Below, one piece after another: positions 57,536-64,000 of a stretch of DNA of 64,000 nt. The position numbers were made by a program, and so were the translations under genes. The stretch is taken from assembly GCF_000972785.3 (NCBI RefSeq), contig NZ_CP011519.2, positions 1 to 64,000 of the forward strand. Reading direction: 5' to 3'. Under the pieces are notes generated by a model. That model saw only the letters and a list, made by a program, of their open reading frames with translations. It did not search any database and was not told the DNA's origin. Numbering within the stretch: position 1 is the first letter of the stretch; the number at the start of each line of letters is the position of its first letter. This DNA comes from Pandoraea oxalativorans. GTDB lineage: Bacteria > Pseudomonadota > Gammaproteobacteria > Burkholderiales > Burkholderiaceae.

Positions 57536-58524
57536 CGCACACGTCCCTTTAACTCACTCAGCGGCCAATGGCACGCGCGCATTGCACCGCGTGCGCCAAA
57601 AGCGTTGAGCGCGGGGCGCACCGTCTCGCACCGCGCGTACGCATAGGGGCAGCGCGGGGCGAACGCGCAACCGGGCGTCACGGCGCCTGGGGGCGGCGGG
57701 TTGCCCGGAATCGCGACGAGTGGCGCGTCGCCGTCGTCACTCAGGCGAGGCAGCGCGTTGAGCAGGCCGATCGTGTACGGATGCGACGGCGCCGTGAAGA
57801 TCGATTCGGCCGACGCATACTCGACACTGCGCCCCGCATACATCACCATCACGTCGTCCGCGAGGCCCGCAACCACGCCCATGTCGTGCGTGATCAGCAC
57901 GATCGCGGTGCCGCGCTCGCGGTTCAGCTCGCGCAGCAGGTCCATGATCTGTGCCTGCACGGTCACGTCGAGGGCGGTGGTCGGCTCGTCGGCGATTAGC
58001 AGGTCCGGCTCGGCTAACAACGCCATCGCGATCATCACGCGCTGTCGCATGCCGCCCGAGAACTGGTGCGGATACTGCCCGACGCGGCGCGCCGCGTCGG
58101 CAATGTGCACCGCCTCAAGCGCCCCAATGGCGCGCCACGTGGCTTCCTTGCGCGAGAGCTTGCGATGTCGCTGCAGCGTCTCCGTCATTTGCCGCTCGAT
58201 CGTCAGAAAAGGATTGAGCGACGTCATGGCGTCCTGGAAGACCATTGCGATGCGCGCGCCGCGCACGGCATTGAGCGCCCGCGTATCCATCGCCAGCAAA
58301 TCCTTGCCCCGATAGCGTGCCACACCACTCGCCGAGCCGTTGCTGGCCAACAGGCCCAGCAGCGCCATCACGGTCTGGCTCTTGCCCGAGCCCGATTCAC
58401 CCACGATGCCGAGCGTCTTGCCGGCCTCAAGCGTAAATGACACGTCGCTCACCGCCTCGAGCGGCGCTGCGTCCTTGCGTGAGAAACGCACCCCGAGGTT
58501 TTCAACGTCCAGTAAGACTGCCAT
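57532..58524 (-). CDS. oppD: Oligopeptide ABC transporter ATPase OppD
   Basis: 330 residues from the ATG at 58524 (MAVLLDVENLGVRFSRKDAA). Walker A is IVGESGSGKSQTVMALLGLL, the signature FSGGMRQRVMIAMALLAEPD, Walker B LLIADEPTTALDVTVQAQIM, and the C-terminal extension PSHPYTIGLLNALPRLSDDG with GCAFAPRCPYAYARC. It is one half of the cytoplasmic ATPase dimer. Confidence 0.95.
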   Translation of the reverse strand: MAVLLDVENLGVRFSRKDAAPLEAVSDVSFTLEAGKTLGIVGESGSGKSQTVMALLGLLASNGSASGVARYRGKDLLAMDTRALNAVRGARIAMVFQDAMTSLNPFLTIERQMTETLQRHRKLSRKEATWRAIGALEAVHIADAARRVGQYPHQFSGGMRQRVMIAMALLAEPDLLIADEPTTALDVTVQAQIMDLLRELNRERGTAIVLITHDMGVVAGLADDVMVMYAGRSVEYASAESIFTAPSHPYTIGLLNALPRLSDDGDAPLVAIPGNPPPPGAVTPGCAFAPRCPYAYARCETVRPALNAFGARGAMRACHWPLSELKGRVR

Positions 58525-58525
58525 T

Positions 58526-59410
58526 TCAGCGATCCTTGGGGTCGAGGGCGTCACGCAGGCCGTCGCCCACAAAGTTGACGCAATACAGCGTCACGCACAG
58601 CAGGGTGGCGGGCGCCAGCAATAACCACGGCATCGATTCCAGTTTTTGCGCGCCATCCTGGATCAGCATGCCCCAGCTCGTCATCGGTTCCTGCACGCCG
58701 AGGCCGAGGAATGAGAGTACCGATTCGGTCAGCACAATGTTTGACACCGACACCGTCGCGTACACGATGACCACGCCGATCAGGTTGGGCACGACATGGC
58801 GTCGCAAGATCGTCGTGGTCGGAACGCCCATTGCACGTGCGGCGTCGACGAACTCGCGGTTGCGTAGCGACAGCGTTTGGCCACGCGCGACGCGCGCCAT
58901 ATCGATCCAGGAGAACGCGCTGATGGTCAGGATGACCAGCCCGAACGAGCGGCCGAACACCGTCATCGTCAAGATCGCAATCAATAGGTACGGGATGGCG
59001 TACATCATGTCCACGACGCGCATCATAAGGGCGTCGATGCGCCCCCCCGCGAACCCGGCCGCGGCGCCCCAGGCGACGCCGAACAGACCGGACACCAATG
59101 TGCCGAGCAGGCCGACCTCGAGCGACACGCGTCCGCCAATGAGCGTGCGCACGAGCAGGTCGCGGCCGAGCTCGTCAGTGCCGAACCAGTGCTGGTTCGC
59201 GAGCGCCGGCGCGAGGCTGATCGCGTCCCAGTCGCTCTCGGCGGGGTCCGCCGCGAGTAGCCACGGGCCGACGAAGCAAGCGAGCGTGATGAGCGTGAGC
59301 AGCACCAAGCTGAACACCGCGGCACGGTTGTGAAGGAAGCGCGCGAACACGAGCGCGAGGGGCGAGCGCGCTGGCGCGGGATGATAGACGACGGGAGTAA
59401 TCGGACTCAT
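58526..59410 (-). CDS. oppC: Oligopeptide ABC permease OppC
   Basis: 294 residues from the ATG at 59410 (MSPITPVVYHPAPARSPLAL). The OppC N-terminal helix is AVFSLVLLTLITLACFVGPW. It has LANQHWFGTDELGRDLLVRT, and the EAA loop is EFVDAARAMGVPTTTILRRH. It forms the inner-membrane channel with OppB. The stop is directly beside the oppD start. Confidence 0.95.
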   Translation of the reverse strand: MSPITPVVYHPAPARSPLALVFARFLHNRAAVFSLVLLTLITLACFVGPWLLAADPAESDWDAISLAPALANQHWFGTDELGRDLLVRTLIGGRVSLEVGLLGTLVSGLFGVAWGAAAGFAGGRIDALMMRVVDMMYAIPYLLIAILTMTVFGRSFGLVILTISAFSWIDMARVARGQTLSLRNREFVDAARAMGVPTTTILRRHVVPNLIGVVIVYATVSVSNIVLTESVLSFLGLGVQEPMTSWGMLIQDGAQKLESMPWLLLAPATLLCVTLYCVNFVGDGLRDALDPKDR

Positions 59411-59423
59411 CGCAGACGCTCGA

Positions 59424-60362
59424 TTAATAACGGATGCGCGGATCGAGCCATGCGTAGGCAAGGTCGACCAGCAGATTGAAGAGCACCGCGCATGCGGTCG
59501 TGAGCACTGTCAGGCCGAGCACCAACGTGTAGTCGCGGTTGATTGCGCCGTTCACGACGAGCTGCCCGAGCCCCGGCAGCGCGAACACCGACTCGGTCAC
59601 AACGGCCGCCGTGATCGAGGTGATGCAAACGGTGCCGATCAGCGACACCACCGGCATGAGCGCGGGCTTGAGCGCGTGGCGCAACACGATTGTGGCGCCC
59701 GACAAGCCCTTTGCGCGTGCTGTGCGGATGTACGTGCTTGAGAGCACCTCAATCATCGAACCGCGCATCACGCGTGCGAGCGACGACACGTTAATGAGCG
59801 TGAGTAGCGCGACCGGCAGCAGCCGGTGCCGCCAACCGCCGTCACCCCAGCCTCCAGCGGGGAGCCAGCCGTTACCCGCTGAGGTGCTGAGTAAGATCGC
59901 AAAGATCCACACCAGCACCGGGCCAAGCACAAAGGGCGGCACAACGTTGCCGAGGTTGCCAATCAACATCACGAAGCGATCGAGCATGCTGTCGCGACGC
60001 ACCGCCGCGACGGTCCCCAGCAACACGCCGACCACGATCGAGAGGGGGATCGACACGCCGCCCACCCCCAGACTCACCGGCAGCGCCTTCTTCACAAGAT
60101 CGTTTACCGACCAGTCGGCGTAGCGAAGCGACGGGCCGAGATCGCCGTGCATCAGCAGACCGAGATACCGCAGGTATTGCTGCCACAGTGGCTCGTCAAG
60201 GTGGTACTTCGCCTTCAGATTCGCCAGCGTTGCCGCGGACATCTGCTTTTCCGTGTCGAACGGGCCGCCGGGCGTCAAATGCAGCAGCAAGTAGCACGCA
60301 GTAATGACGGCGAGCACCGTCGGCACCGCCCACAATATGCGCCTGAGTGCATAGGCCAACAT
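59424..60362 (-). CDS. oppB: Oligopeptide ABC permease OppB
   Basis: 312 residues, six transmembrane helices (first ILWAVPTVLAVITACYLLLH). Family motifs are TPGGPFDTEKQMSAATLANL, the EAA loop YIRTARAKGLSGATIVLRHA, and the last TACAVLFNLLVDLAYAWLDP RIRY-type end. It partners OppC. Confidence 0.95.
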   Translation of the reverse strand: MLAYALRRILWAVPTVLAVITACYLLLHLTPGGPFDTEKQMSAATLANLKAKYHLDEPLWQQYLRYLGLLMHGDLGPSLRYADWSVNDLVKKALPVSLGVGGVSIPLSIVVGVLLGTVAAVRRDSMLDRFVMLIGNLGNVVPPFVLGPVLVWIFAILLSTSAGNGWLPAGGWGDGGWRHRLLPVALLTLINVSSLARVMRGSMIEVLSSTYIRTARAKGLSGATIVLRHALKPALMPVVSLIGTVCITSITAAVVTESVFALPGLGQLVVNGAINRDYTLVLGLTVLTTACAVLFNLLVDLAYAWLDPRIRY

Positions 60363-60373
60363 GTTCGCTCCGC

Positions 60374-62017
60374 TCAGTGTTTGATCAGGTACATGTCTTG
60401 TGAGGCGCGCATGTCGAGTACGTTGCTCAAGGAGTAGCCGCCGATAAAGGGCTTCACGAGACGGCTGGCAGAGAACTGGAACAGCGGCACTAGAGGCGTT
60501 TCGTTCATCGCCATGTCGTGCGCCCGCGTGAGCAGCACGGCGCGCGCCGTTTCATCGAGCTGCCGGTTGCCTTCATCGACGAGCGCGTCGACCTGCTGGT
60601 TGCAGTAGCCGAGGTTGTTCTGCGCGCTGCCGCAGCGGAGCAGATCGAAGAAGGTCGTCGCGTCGTTGTAATCGGCGAACCAGGCATCGCGCGCGATCTG
60701 TACCTTGCCCTCATGTCGCTGCTTCATCAGCACCTTGAACTCCACGTTCTCAAGCGCCGTGCTTATGCCAAGCTTGGTACGCCACTCCGACGCCGCGAAC
60801 AGCGCAACCTTCTTGTGCAGGGCGTTGGTGTTGTACGTGAGTGTGAGTGACAGCGGCTTCGCGTCCGAGTAACCGGCCTGCCTAAGCAGGTCCTTCGCGG
60901 TCGCAACGCGCTTGGCCATCGGCCACCCCGCCCAAGCCGGCGTGAAGGGGCGCGCGCCTTTTGTGCCGTGCGGTATTAGGCCGTACATCGGCGTCTCGCC
61001 AGCTTGCGTGAGCTTGGTGGTCAGTACGTCGCGATCGATCACCATCGACAACGCCTCGCGCACGCGTTTATCCTTCAATGCCGCGTCGCGATTGTTCAGG
61101 TAATAGTAGTAGGTCGCGAGCTGCTGGCCACCACGCAGCTCACCGCCGAACTGCTTACTGAGCTGGGGGAAGAGGCCCGACGGAATTGAGTAGCTGTAGT
61201 CGATTTGACCGGCCTGGTACATGCGCATCGCGGTTTCGTCGCTTTCGATCGGCAGGTAGGTCACCTTATTGATCACCACGTGGGGCGCGTTCCAGTACTT
61301 CGCGCTCTTCGTCATCACGATGCGGTGATTCGGCTGCCAGTCGCTGAGCTGGTATGCGCCGTTGCTTATGAGGTTGCCCGGGCGCGTCCAGGAAACGCCG
61401 AATTTCGCGATGACGTTCCTGTTGACCGGCGCCAGCGGCGCCATCGCGGTGAGCTCGGGGAAGAATGCGACGGGCACATCCGTCGTCACTTCGAGCGTGA
61501 ACGCATCGATTGCGCGCACGCCCAGCGTCGACGGCGCGGCCTTACCCGCGATGATGTCCTTCGCATTCTTCATGAATTCGACGAGAATCGTGTACTTCGA
61601 GCCCGTCCTCGGATCGACGAGACGTTGCCACGCATAGACAAAATCGACGGCCGTCACCGGCTCGCCGTTGCTCCACTTGGCGTCGTGGCGCAACGTGAAA
61701 GACCACGTCAGCGACGTCTTGCGCTCCCACGACTTTGCCACGCCCGGCACGACCTGGCCGTCTGCGTCGATGCGGGTGAGCCCTTCGAAAAGGTCGAGGC
61801 CGATCGTGTTGCCCGTCCATGATTCGATATGGGCCGGGTCGAGCGACTCCACTTCGGCGGGTACCTGGCGCGTCATGTCCTGCTGAGAAGCGAGCCCCAC
61901 GTTCGGCGGGACCGTCACGGCACGGGCGGCGAGCGCTGTAACGCAAAGGGCGGCCAGCACGACTGACATGGCATAAAAAATTCTCATCGGAGGCAGCCTC
62001 GCAAATAGTCTTTTCAT
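60374..62017 (-). CDS. oppA: Oligopeptide-binding protein OppA
   Basis: 547 residues, periplasmic SBP_bac_5 protein. Signal peptide MRIFYAMSVVLAALCVTALA lies inside the first 31 residues. Motifs are VESLDPAHIESWTGNTIGLD, LFEGLTRIDADGQVVPGVAK, TWSFTLRHDAKWSNGEPVTA, DFVYAWQRLVDPRTGSKYTI, and LMKQRHEGKVQIARDAWFAD YNDA. It delivers oligopeptides to OppBCDF. It is the first gene of a five-gene operon ending, after a 136-bp gap, with the OprD porin. Confidence 0.95.
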   Translation of the reverse strand: MKRLFARLPPMRIFYAMSVVLAALCVTALAARAVTVPPNVGLASQQDMTRQVPAEVESLDPAHIESWTGNTIGLDLFEGLTRIDADGQVVPGVAKSWERKTSLTWSFTLRHDAKWSNGEPVTAVDFVYAWQRLVDPRTGSKYTILVEFMKNAKDIIAGKAAPSTLGVRAIDAFTLEVTTDVPVAFFPELTAMAPLAPVNRNVIAKFGVSWTRPGNLISNGAYQLSDWQPNHRIVMTKSAKYWNAPHVVINKVTYLPIESDETAMRMYQAGQIDYSYSIPSGLFPQLSKQFGGELRGGQQLATYYYYLNNRDAALKDKRVREALSMVIDRDVLTTKLTQAGETPMYGLIPHGTKGARPFTPAWAGWPMAKRVATAKDLLRQAGYSDAKPLSLTLTYNTNALHKKVALFAASEWRTKLGISTALENVEFKVLMKQRHEGKVQIARDAWFADYNDATTFFDLLRCGSAQNNLGYCNQQVDALVDEGNRQLDETARAVLLTRAHDMAMNETPLVPLFQFSASRLVKPFIGGYSLSNVLDMRASQDMYLIKH

Positions 62018-62119
62018 GAGCGTCGCGCGGCGACGGACACGTATCCATGGTCGGGCGGGAAATTCGCCACATGAATAGGGGCCGTTGGCTTCCCCCCATT
62101 CGCCCCTGCCGACCGTTTT
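62018..62119. promoter_or_regulatory. Upstream region of oppA
   Basis: About 100 bp that should contain the opp promoter and leader. No clear -35/-10 pair or operator was recognised. Confidence 0.35.
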
Positions 62120-62200
62120 CTAAGCCGGGCCGATACGAACCCACACGGCATGCTGTTCCGCTACCGTTCGACAGCCTCGCGTCATGGGCTCGCGCTGGCG
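62120..62200 (-). pseudogene. GNAT-like N-terminal fragment
   Basis: QREPMTRGCRTVAEQHAVWV RIGPA-type sequence aligns with the start of the GNAT pseudogene at 44589 (KREPMSRDYRSVLEKHSVWV). It stops after 30 or so codons. Confidence 0.55.
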
Positions 62201-62356
62201 ATCGATAACGGAGCGTGCTGGACAGACCAACTGGAGGTCGAGGGCGGTGCGGGCGAATTTTCGTACCCGGCGTTGATCGGTGTGGACGGCGCCTTGTATC
62301 TCACGTACACGTGGAATCGTAAGAATATCGCGTTCCGCGTGCTGCGGGAAGCATGA
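62195..62356 (+). pseudogene. Sialidase/BNR-repeat enzyme, C-terminal fragment
   Basis: DQLEVEGGAGEFSYPALIGV then DGALYLTYTWNRKNIAFRVL is the C-terminal signature of sialidase-like glycosidases (FSYPALI with TYTWNR). Everything upstream is missing. Confidence 0.7.
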
Positions 62357-62826
62357 GGCAACGGCGTGCCCGGGTGCCGAGTAAGCCGGGTGGCGACGAA
62401 CGGGGCGCCCGTTAGGGTCGTCGGCCGTCGGGCAGGCAAGGCGGTGCGGGAGACGCGCGATAACGGCTTGCGAAGTTGCTAAATGAGTGACGGCAACCGG
62501 TGGCAGCCGCCGCGTCGCACCGTTTCCCTCGACGGCGGCTATGCCACCGACGGTCAAACGTGATCATTTTTCAAAAGCGGCAAGTTTCATACCGTTCTCC
62601 CCGCGGTAGACCGTACTTGCATCCGACGAACTCCGTGCTACTCACGCGAGTGCCTCGCGGCGAAGCGCCAGATTTGATTTCCGCATTTACCGCGCGGGTG
62701 TCTGAGACCAACGCGTGTCGACTTGGCGGCAGGTAGGCGTGTACGGCCAGCTCGCAGATTTTGTCGATCTGTCCGCAGGCTTGTGCACGCGCGCCGAGGA
62801 TGGCTGCGCTCAGGCGCCTGCGCGCG
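62357..62826. other. Region without a supported gene
   Basis: About 470 bp between the sialidase fragment and the IS6 alpha end. No open frame with recognisable content and no clear signal. Confidence 0.45.
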
Positions 62827-63045
62827 GGTATTGTCAGGTTGTTAGGCGGTGGAGGATAGAATGCGGCATGAAAAAAACCTCAGTCAGCCCCGCGCGCTCG
62901 AGCGAGGACGCGATCTCATTCAAAGGCTACCGTTTTCCGTCCGACATCATCAGCTACGCAGTGTGGCTGTATTACCGGTTCCCGCTGAGCCTGCGCATGA
63001 TTGAGGAGATGCTGGCCGCCCGCGGGATCGAACTCACGTACGAAA
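62827..63045 (+). mobile_element. IS6 type alpha 5' part
   Basis: Starts GGTATTGTCAGGTTGTT. It encodes MKKTSVSPARSSEDAISFKG (ATG near 62869), without the extra G seen in the other lineage, to MLAARGIELTYE, where the gamma element starts at 63046. Confidence 0.88.
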
Positions 63046-63874
63046 GGCGTTGTCAACTTAGGGATGTCGTCGAAGCCGATGCACGAATCGACAGCGATTC
63101 AAAAAGTATGAGACGGAGTTTGGGCAACGTGGGTGAATCCACGCCATTGAGCAAAGTGCACCGCGAGCTGTTTGCGAAAGAGCGGCGCGCGCAGCAAATG
63201 TCGTTTGAGTGCGAAGTGTTGCCGGATTGACCCGAAGCTCGAGAGGAAGGTTTGCGTGCGCGCTGGGTCGCGAAAGCCCCGCATGCGCCGCTCGCGCTCC
63301 CGCGTCGGCTGATGGCTGTTCTCCGCGCGGTTGTTGCCCCGAGCCGCTGCTTTGACGAACACATGCTTCACATTGGCCAGCGCCGCGATGTCGGCTTTGG
63401 CCGCTCGATAGCTGCGCAGTTGATCGGTCACGATCTTGTGCGGCACCGGGTTCGAGCGCAGCACGTGCTTGAAGAAGCGCTTGGCGGCCGCCTTGTCGCG
63501 CCGCTTCTGCAGCAGGATGTCGATTTCCGCGCCATGCGCTTCGACGGCGCGCCACAGCAGGTACTGCTCACCGCGCAGGCTCACGAACATCTCGTCGAGG
63601 TGCCACGTGCTACCGGGCTTGCGGCGTGCCGCTTTGACCCGGTGAGCAAAGCCCGCGCCAAACTTGTCGCACCAGCGGCGGATCGTCTCGTAGCTGACTA
63701 TCACCCCACGCTCAAACAGCAACTCTTCGATGTCGCGCAAGCTGAGCTGAAATCGGAAGTACCAACGCACGGCATGGCTGATGACCGACGCCGGGAATCG
63801 GTGGCCGTGATAGAGTGATTTCGGTTTTCTCATAGCTTCACCGTACGCCAACTTACCGATAATGTGACAGTGCC
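63046..63874 (-). mobile_element. IS6 type gamma, complete
   Basis: 829 bp. The ends are GGCGTTGTCAACTTA (left) and inverted GGCACTGTCACATTATC (right). Flanking 8-mers differ (GTACGAAA and ATTGATGG). Confidence 0.85.
63099..63833 (-). CDS. IS6 type gamma transposase
   Basis: 244 residues from the ATG at 63833 (MRKPKSLYHGHRFPASVISH). The HTH is LSLRDIEELLFERGVIVSYE. The DDE residues are in STWHLDEMFVSLRGEQYLLW, HKIVTDQLRSYRAAKADIAA and RGNNRAENSHQPTRERERRM. It is the only complete gamma copy; remnants are at 32125 and 54210. Confidence 0.94.
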   Translation of the reverse strand: MRKPKSLYHGHRFPASVISHAVRWYFRFQLSLRDIEELLFERGVIVSYETIRRWCDKFGAGFAHRVKAARRKPGSTWHLDEMFVSLRGEQYLLWRAVEAHGAEIDILLQKRRDKAAAKRFFKHVLRSNPVPHKIVTDQLRSYRAAKADIAALANVKHVFVKAAARGNNRAENSHQPTRERERRMRGFRDPARTQTFLSSFGSIRQHFALKRHLLRAPLFRKQLAVHFAQWRGFTHVAQTPSHTF

Positions 63875-63971
63875 ATTGATGGAGCCCCTCGGCTATATCC
63901 CGCCCGCCGAAGCTGAGGCAAACTACTATCGGCAACTTGAAACAGCTGCCGCTGAACCCGCATTAACTTAA
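63875..63971 (+). pseudogene. IS3-family OrfB, C-terminal tail
   Basis: MEPLGYIPPAEAEANYYRQL is the conserved end of IS3-subgroup OrfB proteins (usually preceded by a WVDWFNxRR segment). The rest is cut off by the IS6 gamma end. Confidence 0.82.
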
Positions 63972-64000
63972 ACCAACCAGCCTCCACGATTCCCGGGGCG
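63972..64000. other. Terminal sequence of the IS3 fragment
   Basis: Probably the non-coding end of the IS3 element; too short to judge. Confidence 0.35.

Overview
The window looks like accessory replicon DNA from a Burkholderiaceae-type betaproteobacterium: GC-rich coding, Burkholderia-like insertion sequences, an OprD porin with an Opp operon, and a conjugation backbone of the IncW/IncN (R388/pKM101) kind. It is most likely a (mega)plasmid, but no replication gene, rRNA or tRNA is visible. An endofungal or other host-associated Burkholderia relative is possible (eukaryote-like repeat proteins, an autotransporter, heavy IS load); that is inference.

Layout. 1-2130: two IS3-family elements. 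2482-20511: a leftward conjugation block with stbC-stbB-stbA, a repeat-rich candidate oriT, a MobF relaxase, coupling protein, PLD-family nuclease, KikA-like protein, then virB1, B11, B10, B9, B8, B6, a small unknown, a B7-like lipoprotein, B5, B4, B3 and B2. 20617-24551: divergent from virB2, a HTH-receiver regulator, and convergent with it a tightly coupled operon for a PTR1-type pteridine reductase, a hybrid histidine kinase and a periplasmic SUOX-fold protein. This matches the PruA/PruR pterin-signalling theme and may control the adjacent T4SS. 24728-26714: serine resolvase, ParDE/RelE-type toxin-antitoxin, TraD-like small protein.

26726-38128 is a mosaic of IS6, IS3, IS21 and IS256 pieces around two paralogous large TPR/SNAP-like repeat proteins. 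38255-41650 is an autotransporter with an HExxH motif, lying in a segment that was inverted by IS6 activity, as shown by a split IS256 gene and its 8-bp duplication. 43434-54868 is a second IS mosaic (IS30, IS6, IS66, IS21, IS3) carrying a DUF2165 membrane protein, a frameshifted GNAT gene and a TacA/TacT-like toxin-antitoxin module. 54997-62017 is an oppABCDF peptide-uptake operon followed by an OprD-family porin. The right end is again IS debris.

Together: one nearly complete conjugation machine with a possible dedicated sensory module, plasmid stability genes, host-interaction candidates and a nutrient-uptake operon, stitched together by at least three distinct IS6-type elements.
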